NCBI GenBank assembly: GCA_017560085.1
Contig: JAFYPA010000025.1
Coordinates: 1 to 64,000 of the forward strand
Reading direction: 5' to 3'
Length of the DNA: 64,000 nt
Source of the DNA: Clostridia bacterium
GTDB lineage: Bacteria > Bacillota > Clostridia > Oscillospirales > CAG-382
Shown here: positions 27,362 to 37,100 of the stretch, one piece after another
How positions within the stretch are numbered: the stretch's first letter is position 1
Layout of the letters: every line of letters starts with the position of its first letter
Position numbers and translations under genes: made by a program
The notes under the pieces: model-generated
What the model saw: only the letters and a program-made list of their open reading frames with translations
Told to the model about the DNA's origin: nothing
Database searches by the model: none

Positions 27362-27402
27362 GTGACAAAGTCACGGAATAAATTCCGAAAGTGCGGTAAA
27401 AT
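27362..27402 (+). promoter_or_regulatory. Class II-type activator site and -10 for thioredoxin
   Basis: A GTGACAAAGTCAC palindrome (27362-27374) is centred 29 bases before TAAAAT (27397-27402), with no good -35. It is the same site and spacing as the divergent promoter. TATACT at 27402-27407 is a second -10 candidate. Confidence 0.7.
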
Positions 27403-27445
27403 ATACTCACAAAGGAACAATACAAAAAACAAGGAGGACATAACA

Positions 27446-27754
27446 ATGTCAGTAATACACGTTAACAAGGAAAATTTCGAACAGCTCAAAAAGGAGCAAA
27501 GACCGGTGCTTCTGGACTTCTACGCAGACTGGTGCGGACCGTGCAAGATGGTAGCTCCCATCATCGAGCAGATTGCGGATGAAAGACCCGATATCGCCGT
27601 TGCCAAGGTAAACGTAGACGACCAGCCCGAGCTTGCGGGTGCATTCGGTGTGTTCAGCATCCCGACGCTTGTTGTAATGAAGGACGGCGAGGTAGTTCAG
27701 AAGTCCGCAGGTGCAAGACCCAAGGAAGCAATTCTTGAGCTTATCGACGGCTAA
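27446..27754 (+). CDS. trxA: Thioredoxin
   Basis: Encodes 102 residues from ATG 27446, which follows AAGGAGG; an in-frame upstream start would begin before the promoter. The active site is W29-C30-G31-P32-C33-K34, the cis-proline loop is FSIPTLVVM, and the length is typical. It reduces protein disulfides with electrons from thioredoxin reductase, which is not in the window. It is convergent with the Crp/Fnr regulator, 8 bases between stops, and its promoter has a palindrome that regulator may bind. Confidence 0.96.
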   Translation: MSVIHVNKENFEQLKKEQRPVLLDFYADWCGPCKMVAPIIEQIADERPDIAVAKVNVDDQPELAGAFGVFSIPTLVVMKDGEVVQKSAGARPKEAILELIDG

Positions 27755-27762
27755 AGGGCTAC

Positions 27763-28440
27763 TTAAAGGGCAAGCTCACGAAGGCGCTTCTTATCGATAA
27801 CCCTTATACCCTCACTTCTTGAGGAGGTAACAATACCCTCCGAAACGAAATATTTCATCATTCTTGAAACAACCTCACGGGCAGAACCCATGTATTTGGC
27901 TATCTGCTCGTGAGTTAATTTTATGCAGTCTCCACCGTTTTTGGAAAGCTCGTCAAGAAGAAAAATGGCAAGCCTTTTGTCAAAGCTCATAAAGAGAATC
28001 TGCTGCATTACCCACATAACGTCGGAAAAGCGGGAGACAGCCGTTTCAAGGGCAAATATTTTAACCTCGCAAATCCGCTCGGACATATCCGCATAGGCAC
28101 AGCCTCCGACAACAATGCAGTCGCTGTCGTCCTCGGCGTCTATAAATACATCAAAGGTAATAGCCTCAAGCACGCAGGAGGCGGAGAGCATACACATATC
28201 CCCCGCATAAAGACGGTAGAGGGTAATTTCCCTTCCGTCCTCGGAAAGTATGTAGGCACGAAGGCACCCCGACTTTATTATAATAACGCCGGTGCATTCG
28301 CTTCCGTCGTGAATTGTTGTGCCCTTGGGAAAGCTGATATTCTGCGAGCTTCGGATAAGAGTATCTCTGTCGGATTGCGAAAGCGTATTCCAGAAGGGAA
28401 ATACATCCGAATAAAGCTCTGTAATCTGTCGGTTGTCCGT
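27763..28440 (-). CDS. Crp/Fnr family regulator, non-standard start
   Basis: Translation continues clearly above the only normal start (ATG 28195-28197) through a complete effector domain, with PFWNTLS, FPKGTTIHDG, GVIIIKSGCLRAYILSEDGR and LYRLYAGDMCML, up to a TGA at 28447-28449. No ATG, GTG or TTG lies between. Candidates are ACG 28438-28440 (8 bases after AGAGAGG) or ATT 28423-28425; a base error is also possible. Full length would be about 225 residues, normal for the family. The C-terminal HTH reads LTHEQIAKYMGSAREVVSRM. Several cysteines (CMLSASC) could be redox-sensitive. A perfect promoter lies at 28472-28500. It probably regulates thioredoxin and the stalk/PepSY gene. Confidence 0.85.
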   Translation of the reverse strand, partial: TDNRQITELYSDVFPFWNTLSQSDRDTLIRSSQNISFPKGTTIHDGSECTGVIIIKSGCLRAYILSEDGREITLYRLYAGDMCMLSASCVLEAITFDVFIDAEDDSDCIVVGGCAYADMSERICEVKIFALETAVSRFSDVMWVMQQILFMSFDKRLAIFLLDELSKNGGDCIKLTHEQIAKYMGSAREVVSRMMKYFVSEGIVTSSRSEGIRVIDKKRLRELAL

Positions 28441-28450
28441 GGCTTGTCAC
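28437..28450 (-). promoter_or_regulatory. Imperfect regulator site overlapping the Crp/Fnr start
   Basis: GTGACAAGCCACGG resembles the two GTGAC-N3-GTCAC sites nearby but is one base short in the right half. It lies about 20 bases downstream of the expected transcription start, where binding would repress. This is tentative. Confidence 0.35.
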
Positions 28451-28471
28451 CCTCTCTTTGGATTTTACAAA

Positions 28472-28500
28472 ATTATACCATACCGACATCCGAATGTCAA
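28472..28500 (-). promoter_or_regulatory. Consensus promoter of the Crp/Fnr gene
   Basis: On the minus strand, TTGACA (28495-28500) and TATAAT (28472-28477) are separated by 17 bases. The expected transcript start near 28465 leaves room only for a start codon at or below about 28445. Confidence 0.88.
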
Positions 28501-28518
28501 GAAGAACAGGACACCGCA

Positions 28519-28563
28519 GAGCAAAAAGCACCCCCGAAGCCGACACTTCCGACCTCGGGGGCT
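28519..28563 (-). terminator. Terminator after giant surface protein 1
   Basis: A long hairpin built on CCCCCGA/TCGGGGG with extra pairs is followed on the minus strand by GCTTTTTGC, 12 bases past the stop codon. Confidence 0.8.
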
Positions 28564-28574
28564 TTGCATATTAC

Positions 28575-31500
28575 TTACTTTTTAGCCTCTGCCGAAAGGT
28601 CAAAGGCATTTGCCGATGCGAGGTTGGGGAATATTGCCCAAGCCGCAACATCGAGATAAGGAGCCTTGCCGTCGGTTGTGATGAATGCCGCACCGTTATA
28701 GAATGCAGTACCCTTCAAAGCACCGAGGGGCATAAAGTGAATCTGTGTGGCGTGAGTTGCCTCGGAGGGGAAGCCTGTCACCTTGATGACAATTTCCTCC
28801 CACTGTCCGTTTGCCACAACCGCACTGCCGGATACAGAGCCCGCACCGTTACCTACCTTGCCGCCTTCCGCATCAACCATATTGTATACGGTTGCGCCCG
28901 AGGTACCCTTACAGTTGGTTCTGATAAGACCCTTGATGTAGATAACCTCACTTCCGAGAGAGAACTTGGGAAGGCTGTAGCAGTCAAGATTTATCGTGGA
29001 AGTCTCGTTGTGGATTGTTCCGTGGGCGTACTTGATGCCCGTGGAAGCATCCGTGAGGTTTTCCATAGTGATAGCGGTTCTAAGGTCTGCGTAAAGCTTG
29101 TTTGCGGTTGTCTTAACAAGGAGAGGTGCTACGATTTCCGTGCTTTCGCCCACTTCTGCCTCTGCCTCTGCCTTGGGTGCTTCAGCCTCGGGAGCCTCCT
29201 TTGTCGCTCTGTCCTCGTCTGTTACGGGAGCTGTCTTTTCTATGCTGTAGCTCCACTGATAAAGCGGAATGTAATCCACAAAGTAAACCTGTGCGTTCTT
29301 GTCGCCGAGGTCGTTTGCAATCTTGAATGCGGCGGATGCATCTGCCTTTGCATTCTTGCCCGTGGAGTGAGAGTAAAGCTGGTTGCCTATACCCTGGATG
29401 TAGATGTTACCGTCATATGAGGGAGCATTGGATGCGAAGTGGCAGGTTGTCTGTGAAAGCTCGTAAACGGATCTGTCGAATACATTGTTCACGATTCTGA
29501 AGTCGGTGAATTCGTTTCTTGAGCCGCCGCTTCTGATGTGTCTCTGGGAGTTGATGTCACGTCTTGTTGAGCCGAAGCCGAAGCCTGCGCGTCTCATAAG
29601 GTTGTTTTCAAATACTACGTTGTTACCCTTTCTTGTGGCTGTTGCACTTGTGGATTCACCGTAGAAGTATTCGATGGAGTACTGACACATATCCATTACA
29701 TTGTTGGAGTATGTGATGTTGTTCATAACAAGAGTGTTGTCGCCGTTTCCTACCTGATGAGTTACAGCCGCATCGTAAATCTGATAGAAGTAGCAGTTGT
29801 CAACGAGGTAGCCGTCAATACCGCCGTAAACCTCGATTGCGTTACCGTATCTTGTTGCAATGCCGTTTCTCATATCGTATGTCTGAATGTTACCGCCAAT
29901 CCAGTAGAATTCACAGTTTGTAACGGTAAGATTCTTGTTTGTACCGGAGGAGATACCGAAGCAGGAATTTCTGATGTCCAGGTTGTCGATTGTAACACCG
30001 TTGTTACCGCCACAAGTGATAACCGCACCGTAGGTTACAAATTCGATGGAGTCGAATACCTTACCGGGGTTACCGTTGTCGCATCTGAGGTAAAATTCGC
30101 CCACGGATTCTCTGGGTGCAAAGTATGAGCCGCTGCTTACCGAGTCCGCAAAATGTACGAATTCGAAGTTTCTGTCAAGCTCCGTCTTGTAGTCGTAATC
30201 GTTCTTTGTCTTGTATACGGTGAACTTTCCGCTGTCCTTGTTGTTGTCGGGCATATCCTTGTATGCGTAGCCGTCACCGCCGTTGAATACGATTGTACCG
30301 ATGTCCTTGTAGTCTTCTCTGTAATACTTCCAGATGAGTGCGCCCGTGTCCTTGTTTTCATATACGAGAGACCACTTTGCGGGGTCGGCGCCGTTTTCGT
30401 ATGAGCCGTTGAGGATAGGCTTTGCGCCCTCACCGTATGCGGTGTAGGTTACGTTTGCCTTGGCGTTTATCTTTTCAAACCATTCGCCGCCTCGCTGGAG
30501 AAGAACAACATCTCCGCTTCTTGCAAGCTGGTTACCCTTTGCGAAGCTCTTTACCGCCTTGTCGGGGGAAAGACCGTCATTCTTGTCGTCACCGTTTACG
30601 GAAACGTAAATCTTTCTGCCCGTGTGATTTGAAAGATCCATATTGGGAGTTGCCTTGATTTCCGCAATTCTCTTTGCTTCAAGTGCATCGAGCTCTGCAA
30701 CCTTTGCGTTACCTGCCGCTGTGTCGTAAAGCTTTTCTCTGCCTATCTTCTGCTCAAGGATGAGAATCGGGTCTGCCATGGGATAAAGCCATGCATCGTT
30801 CCATTCAACATGGGGAACTGTTGCTTCAGCAATATCTGCGAATGCCCAGTGGTTAAAGTCAACATCGAAGAAGAGAACGGAAATATCGTTTGTGAGAGCG
30901 TCAGCCTTCTTGGAAAGACCTCTTGCACGGTTGATAACCGTTACGACCTCTGCTCTTGTGATTGTGTTGTCGGGCTTGAATGTGAATGTGCCGTCAGATT
31001 CTGCATAGCCGTTGATGAGACCTGCGGAAGCCGCCGCCATAATGGATGTATACTTTGCGTGGTCTGCGGGAACATCTGTAAATGCTGCCTTGATTCCCTT
31101 GTCCTGTGCGAGTCCTGTGAGATATACGAGCTCGGAGAATTCAGCTCTTGTGATGGGCTTGTTGGGCTCGAAGCTACCGCTGTAGCTCTTAAGAAGTCCC
31201 TTAGCCTCGCAGAAGCCGATGTACTTTGCAAACCACTGGTCTGCGGGAACATCAGCAAATGCGGAAGTGCCTGCAATTGCTTCTTCCTTTTCGAGAAGTC
31301 TTGCAATAACCGTACAAGCCTCTGCTCTTGTCATTGTTCCCGAGGGAAGGAATGTGCCGTCCGCATAGCCGTTCATATAAGCGGTATGTGTCCGGAAGTC
31401 GGGCTTATCCTTGAAGAACATTACTCTTGAAACAAACATAACGTCGGTTTCGTCAAGTATGGGAAGGCTGTCAAGACCGTATGCACGGATATGCATCTGC

Positions 31501-32798
31501 TTCATATTGGGAGTGGGATTGTCGGGATTTACATTGCCCTCAAGCACGGACATATCAAAGAGTGCGATTGCCCATGTGTTTGCAACAAGAGGCTCTGTGG
31601 AGTTTGCGCCTACCGACTTTGTAAGAACGGCACCGTTGGTCATAACGTCCACTCTCATATTGATGTTCTTGGGGTTGGGTGCCTGATAGTAATACTCGAT
31701 AGCGAACCATCTGTATGAGTTAAGGTCGATGTTCGCACCTGCGTACTTGTAGCCGTCAAGGCTGATTGTCTTGCCCGTGCTTGTTCTCTTGGTGTTGGGC
31801 GTACACATTACAACCTCTCTGCCGTCCTTGGTTGTGTTTTCAAGGAATGCGGTATCTGCGCCGTTTACTATTTCGTTGGAGTAGTCAATGTATTTAAGGG
31901 AGATGAAGTCCTCAACCTCTCTTTCAACCTTCCAGGAAACGGTGAAGGTGCAGTTGTATTCCGCTGTGAATTCCGTGCCGGGTGCATATGTCTTATTGTC
32001 AATACTGCTTATCCAGCCGAGGAATTCGGAGTTGTCGTATGTAAAGGGATTTTCGGGAAGAGTGAACTTTTCACCGCACTTGTAGGTCTTTACGAATTCG
32101 TCACCCGTAGCCTCGGGCGTTGCCTTGTTGAACTGTACGTCAACCGTCGCATCGGGGTTGGGGTTGGATTTGTAGAAGGTATACTTCGCTACATAGAACA
32201 CATCATCCGCCGTAAGTGCCGTAAGAGGTGTTGCACCGAAGGGATAGAAGTGAAGCTGAACAAGATAAGGATTCTTGTTATCGGGATTGAGAGCTATATC
32301 ACTGAAGTCGAAATACGCCTCTTCCCATTTGCCGGCAACAAGAGGCTTGTGGGATTCAACCATCTTTGCGCCCTTTATAACACTTGTGGAGCCGGGAAGA
32401 AGATTGACTCTGAGCTTGTCCGTTGTAACGGGAGTGTCCTTGGGAGCATAGTAATAGGTAACTCCGAGGTATCTGTACTCGGGAATGTTTACCGTCACGC
32501 CTTTGGATGCATACTTGCCCAGCGAATAGCAGTCGAGAGTATAGGTTGAGCCCTCGAAGGTTTCGGGTGTGGGTGTGAACTTAACGGCGGTCTTGCCCTC
32601 AAATGCAACATTCTTTTCAACTGTTGCGTTGGGCTTGCCGTTTACGATTCCGCCCGTAATGTCGTTGAAGTCAAAGGAGATGTATCCCTCTCCGACCTCA
32701 TACTTTGCGTTTTCCTCCTGCGCGTTTACCGTGAAGGCTACTGCACTTACCGTCATCATAAGGCAGAACGCAAGGGTTAAAATTCTGCGTAATTTCAT
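28575..32798 (-). CDS. Giant SLH / beta-helix surface protein 1
   Basis: Encodes 1407 residues from ATG 32798 after GAAAGGATGG. Signal peptide 1-26. A beta-rich module of unknown family (about 35-215, with LGVTYYYAP and QLHFYPFG) is followed by one InlB-type repeat (about 235-292) and a second copy of the module (about 295-470). Three SLH repeats lie at about 470-655 (YMNGYADGTFLPSGTMTRAE; FADVPADQWFAKYI; ITRAEFSELVYL). A right-handed parallel beta-helix region resembling polysaccharide lyases starts at KIYVSVNGDDKNDGLSPDKA (about 735-1180), and a third copy of the module ends the protein. SLH repeats bind pyruvylated wall polymer. The helix may bind or cut acidic polysaccharide, but no catalytic residues can be assigned. 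Confidence 0.9.
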   Translation of the reverse strand: MKLRRILTLAFCLMMTVSAVAFTVNAQEENAKYEVGEGYISFDFNDITGGIVNGKPNATVEKNVAFEGKTAVKFTPTPETFEGSTYTLDCYSLGKYASKGVTVNIPEYRYLGVTYYYAPKDTPVTTDKLRVNLLPGSTSVIKGAKMVESHKPLVAGKWEEAYFDFSDIALNPDNKNPYLVQLHFYPFGATPLTALTADDVFYVAKYTFYKSNPNPDATVDVQFNKATPEATGDEFVKTYKCGEKFTLPENPFTYDNSEFLGWISSIDNKTYAPGTEFTAEYNCTFTVSWKVEREVEDFISLKYIDYSNEIVNGADTAFLENTTKDGREVVMCTPNTKRTSTGKTISLDGYKYAGANIDLNSYRWFAIEYYYQAPNPKNINMRVDVMTNGAVLTKSVGANSTEPLVANTWAIALFDMSVLEGNVNPDNPTPNMKQMHIRAYGLDSLPILDETDVMFVSRVMFFKDKPDFRTHTAYMNGYADGTFLPSGTMTRAEACTVIARLLEKEEAIAGTSAFADVPADQWFAKYIGFCEAKGLLKSYSGSFEPNKPITRAEFSELVYLTGLAQDKGIKAAFTDVPADHAKYTSIMAAASAGLINGYAESDGTFTFKPDNTITRAEVVTVINRARGLSKKADALTNDISVLFFDVDFNHWAFADIAEATVPHVEWNDAWLYPMADPILILEQKIGREKLYDTAAGNAKVAELDALEAKRIAEIKATPNMDLSNHTGRKIYVSVNGDDKNDGLSPDKAVKSFAKGNQLARSGDVVLLQRGGEWFEKINAKANVTYTAYGEGAKPILNGSYENGADPAKWSLVYENKDTGALIWKYYREDYKDIGTIVFNGGDGYAYKDMPDNNKDSGKFTVYKTKNDYDYKTELDRNFEFVHFADSVSSGSYFAPRESVGEFYLRCDNGNPGKVFDSIEFVTYGAVITCGGNNGVTIDNLDIRNSCFGISSGTNKNLTVTNCEFYWIGGNIQTYDMRNGIATRYGNAIEVYGGIDGYLVDNCYFYQIYDAAVTHQVGNGDNTLVMNNITYSNNVMDMCQYSIEYFYGESTSATATRKGNNVVFENNLMRRAGFGFGSTRRDINSQRHIRSGGSRNEFTDFRIVNNVFDRSVYELSQTTCHFASNAPSYDGNIYIQGIGNQLYSHSTGKNAKADASAAFKIANDLGDKNAQVYFVDYIPLYQWSYSIEKTAPVTDEDRATKEAPEAEAPKAEAEAEVGESTEIVAPLLVKTTANKLYADLRTAITMENLTDASTGIKYAHGTIHNETSTINLDCYSLPKFSLGSEVIYIKGLIRTNCKGTSGATVYNMVDAEGGKVGNGAGSVSGSAVVANGQWEEIVIKVTGFPSEATHATQIHFMPLGALKGTAFYNGAAFITTDGKAPYLDVAAWAIFPNLASANAFDLSAEAKK

Positions 32799-32839
32799 AG
32801 CTTTTCCATCCTTTCGTAAATGAAAAATATTACAGTTCA

Positions 32840-32868
32840 ATTATGGCACACTTTCACTTAAATGTCAA
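32840..32868 (-). promoter_or_regulatory. Promoter of giant surface protein 1
   Basis: On the minus strand, TTGACA (32863-32868) and CATAAT (32840-32845) are 17 bases apart. The same boxes and spacing precede giant protein 4. Confidence 0.8.
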
Positions 32869-32950
32869 GTATTTGTTGCATTTTTGAAAAAATTACCGCA
32901 TATTGCACAAAAATATATCAAAAAACGCAATTTTCGTGCCGTCTGCATTT

Positions 32951-32973
32951 TACTCCGTGCGGAGTAATATAAT
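32951..32973 (+). promoter_or_regulatory. Palindrome and -10 before dacF
   Basis: TACTCCGTGCGGAGTA (32951-32966) is a perfect 6+4+6 inverted repeat just ahead of TATAAT (32968-32973), in the space between -10 and -35. It could be an operator for dacF. Confidence 0.5.
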
Positions 32974-33006
32974 GTTTCGGAATCATTTTTCGAAAGGAAA
33001 CGCAAT

Positions 33007-34104
33007 ATGAAAAAGAAAAAACACTCGCGCGAGCTGATAACACACTGCACAAGAGCGTTCTTCATCCTGACCTTCGCCATTCTTTCCCTTGGCGGACTTT
33101 ACGGCAAAAGCGGATTTACGGCTTACGCCCCGCAACGAAACGGCACGCCCGTAATTTCCACAGTGCTTGACGCACGGACACACAATGAATCCTCCGACCT
33201 TAACCCGCACGGATTTCCGCAGACCTCGGCACGGGCACTCTGCCTTATAAGTGGTGACACGGGCGAGCTTCTTTACTGTCAGAACGGCAACGAGGCTCTG
33301 CCTATGGCAAGCACCACCAAGATTATGACGGCTCTTGTCGCACTTGAGAGGTGCTCTGCGGATTCGGTTGTGACAGTCCCTCGTGAGGCGTGCAATATCG
33401 AGGGCTCCTCCGTTTATCTTCGGGAGGGCGAGAAAATCACGGTGCGGGATTTACTGTACGGACTTATGCTTGAGTCGGGCAACGATGCCGCCTGCGCTCT
33501 TGCGATAGCCTCCTATGGCAGTGTGGACAAATTCGTGACGGCTATGAACAAAAGGGCAAGAGAGCTGGGGCTTGTCTCCACAAGCTTTGCAAATCCCCAC
33601 GGTCTGCCTGCGGAAAATCATTACACCACCGCAAGGGAGCTTGCAAAAATTGCCTATACCGCCATGCAGAATCCGCTTTTCCGTGAGATTGTAAAAACAA
33701 AGACCTACACGGCAAATGGCGAAAACGGCGAGCCGACAAGGTATTTTTCAAACCACAACAGACTTCTCGGCTCCTACGAGGGCACGGTCGGAATAAAGAC
33801 GGGCTACACTCTTAGTGCGGGAAGATGCCTTGTGACAAGTGCTCTGCGGGACGGCACCTCCTTTATAGCGGTGACTCTGGGCGACAGAAACGATTTTGCC
33901 GACCACAGAGCGATGTACGACTTCGCCTTTGAAAATTTCCGCACGGTTCATTTTGCGAAAAAAGGCGAGGTCTGCGGTATATTCGGCGGTGTAAAAATGG
34001 GAAGCTTCGAAGAAATAGCATTTACGGTACACAAGGACGACGAAAAAAGCTCCTTCGATACGGATATTACACTTCGGATGTGCTCGGATTTCAATAATAA
34101 TTAA
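33007..34104 (+). CDS. D-alanyl-D-alanine carboxypeptidase (DacF-like)
   Basis: Encodes 365 residues, ATG 33007 after CGAAAGGAAACGCAAT. An N-terminal membrane/export segment covers about 15-33. The three penicillin-binding motifs are S102-T-T-K105, S157-G-N159 and K264-T-G266. It trims the terminal D-alanine from peptidoglycan stem peptides outside the membrane. The usual PBP5-type C-terminal domain is reduced to about 60 residues and there is no clear amphipathic anchor, so anchoring would be through the N-terminus. It sits between two giant surface genes, separately transcribed. Confidence 0.93.
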   Translation: MKKKKHSRELITHCTRAFFILTFAILSLGGLYGKSGFTAYAPQRNGTPVISTVLDARTHNESSDLNPHGFPQTSARALCLISGDTGELLYCQNGNEALPMASTTKIMTALVALERCSADSVVTVPREACNIEGSSVYLREGEKITVRDLLYGLMLESGNDAACALAIASYGSVDKFVTAMNKRARELGLVSTSFANPHGLPAENHYTTARELAKIAYTAMQNPLFREIVKTKTYTANGENGEPTRYFSNHNRLLGSYEGTVGIKTGYTLSAGRCLVTSALRDGTSFIAVTLGDRNDFADHRAMYDFAFENFRTVHFAKKGEVCGIFGGVKMGSFEEIAFTVHKDDEKSSFDTDITLRMCSDFNNN

Positions 34105-34195
34105 CAGCAGATACATAGAATTTCCCTGCCGTTGTGTGATACAATTATAATGTATATTTATTTTTGAAAATTCAGAACGGAAGGTAATAAAAAGT

Positions 34196-37100
34196 ATGAA
34201 GCTCGGAAAACTGCTCTCGATTCTGTTATGTGCGTACGCCGTAATGACTCTTGCGGTAATGTCGGTATCCGCCGACAGCACCTTCGGTGTAAACGTAAAG
34301 CTTGACGGCTCACAGTTTGTAAGCGCCTACGGTGTCGCAAAGTCTCACGACGGACTTGTAACCTTAAAGACGGCTACCCTCACGGACGGCTATCAGTATG
34401 ACGATGTAACAAGGGTTGTGAAAATCGTTCCAAATAAATCCTACACGGGTACAAATCCCATAGGCATAAAGCACACCTCGGTTGCGTCCATGCAGTACAC
34501 TCTCAAGGACATAAAGTATGTAAGATACTACTACTATTACACGGGCGACTACAGCGGAAGAGCAAAGCTTGTTCTCCCCGCCTCCGAGTTCAACCTCACA
34601 AAGGACTGTGTTGTTTACTCGATGGAAACCCTTGAAAAAAACAGATGGACTTATCTTACCTTCAATATCGAGGACGTAATCTACGGATACGTCTACACGG
34701 GCGGCTCTCTTGCGAATATGCAGTTCTATCCCTTCGGAGACACAAAGCCATCGGCGCTTTCCTCGGATGAGCTTCTTCTGCGCGAAATCTATCTCTGGGG
34801 TAAGGACAATGTGAATACGCTTGCGGCTCTCTCAAGCGGTACTCTCGTTCCGAGGTATCCCGTAAGCTTTGTTCCCGGCAGAAGCGATTCTGTGGGTACT
34901 GCTCCCGAAACGGTATGGGTTGAGGTCGGCGAGGAAATCATCCTTCCCGAAAACACCTTCACCCGTGAGGGCTACACCTTTGCAGGCTGGATTTGCGGAG
35001 TCGGAAGCAAGGTTATGCAGCCCGGTGACAAATATGTCGTCGAGGAAAGAAAAAGAGTTGGCGGTCCCGACACGGCAACCCTTGACTTTATCGCAAACTG
35101 GCAGCCGATCAAGGAGGAGGAGGGTGTTGCCCTTCTTCCCGCAGTAAACAGAGTAGGCTATACGGCGTTCTGCGGAGGCATTGTTGACGGCAGAAAGTAC
35201 GGCTCTCTTACAAGACCTGTTATGTTTGACGGTCTTGAAACGGTAAAGTTCACATACGACGAAAACGGCAAGGATGTATCCAAGTACCAGGTTTCCTTTG
35301 ACGGCTGGACGTGGAACACGCTTCCTCTCGACCTTGCCCACTACAAGTGTCTTATCATCCCCTACTACTACAAGACAAGCGGAACAAAGAGCTTCATTCC
35401 GCTTATGAATATGCTCGGCGGCTCGGACAGAGCCCTTTCAAAGAGCTACACCGTTTCAAGCAGTACGGGAAATCTCAAGAGAAACCAGTGGGCGGTTATG
35501 GCGTTCACCTTCGATTACGAAACAAACGCGGGACTCAACAAGCTGATTCAGTGGGACTACTCCACGGTTGTAAACCAGATTCACTTCTGGATGTTCGGAA
35601 ACGGAAAGGCATCAAGCCTTGTTCCCGGTGACGAGCTTTACCTCGGTGACTTCGTGTTCCTCAACTACGTTCCCGAAAAGCTTTCCACGCTTACCTTCTC
35701 AAAGGGCTTTCTTACGGGCGACGAGGACGGATATGCCCGTCCCCTTGACGAGCTTACAAACGCTGAGGCGGCTTCCATTCTCGCAAAGTCCAACGGCTTT
35801 ACCGTCGGAAGCGAGGCATCCTATACAGCCACAACCTACACCGATGTAAAATCCGGCGACTGGTTCCTTCCCTATGTTTCCTATCTTGAAAGCAAGGGGA
35901 TTCTTCCCGGTAAAGGAAAATTCAACCCCAATGCAAAGTGTCCCTTTGACGACTATGTCGAATGGACTGTAAAGGCATCGGCGGGCGGTGCGGCATCCGA
36001 CGGAGATTTCGGAAAGCTTCCCGTATCCGAATCTGCCGCCGGCATCACAAGAGCAAGCGCCGTAAACCTTGCGCTCAATATTATGAAGGGCGTCAGCTAC
36101 AACACAAGCGATGCACAGAAGATAATCGGTGACGAGGCTCTTTATCCCGATGTATCAAAGAATCAGTGGTTCTATCCCGACATTGTATTCTCATCCCTTC
36201 CCACGCTCAGCTATACGGTGAACGGTGACTCCAAGGTTGTTGATGTATATTACAACAAGCCCGTCAAGGAGGAGGACTTCCCGCAGGATAAGCTGGATGA
36301 GGGCTCAAAATATGTTGCGGAGCTTGACAGGCTTACAATCGACAGAATAAACGAAATCCTTCTCTCGGATTCTCAATATACGCAGAAGAAGGGCGGACGC
36401 ACACACTATGTTTCAAGCTCTGGCGGCAGCGGTACTACCGGAAGCTCAAGCGAGGACAATCCCATTTACGTAAAGACTCTCAACGAGGCATCCTCTATTC
36501 CCCTTGCCCCCGGTGATGTTGTGCTCTTCAAGAGAGGAGATGTATTCAGAGGTAATCTCACAGCTCAGGCGGGCGTTACCTACTCCGCATACGGAAGCGG
36601 TGACAAGCCCAAGCTCATAACCTCTCCCGAGAATGCTTCGGGCAAGGACAAATGGGAGCTTTACTATTCGGATGAAACAGGCAAGAAAATCTGGAAATTC
36701 AAGAACGGCGAGCTTCCCGATATAGGTGCAATCAACCTTATTTCGGACGGTGGAGAGCACCTTATAGCATACAAGGAGATTCCCTCCTACTACGCGAACA
36801 CCTTCTGGGTGCGCGGCAAGGTTGAAATGGAGGAGTACGATGTTATAACACAGCTCGACAACGACTACGAATTCGTTCATCTCGCACAGTATCAGCCGGG
36901 CTCTGATTACGAAAAGCTTTCACTTTCGGGCGGTGTTCCCGCAAACAATGCGGTAGGTCCCATCTATCTCAGATGTGACGACGGCAATCCCGGTACGCTT
37001 TATCCCAGAATCGAGTTCAACGGTGACTACCATACAATCAGATGCAACGGTGACAGCATTACAATCGACAATCTCTGTCTTCTCTACTTCGGCAGACACG

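Noticed and set aside
28166..28546. A 126-codon minus-strand frame overlapping the Crp/Fnr N-terminus
   Set aside because: The other frame encodes a clear effector domain; this one does not resemble any family, although it contains a GTG near the ribosome site.
28458..29420. A 320-codon plus-strand frame over the Crp/Fnr promoter and giant protein 1
   Set aside because: It crosses a promoter and a terminator of the opposite strand and resembles no protein.
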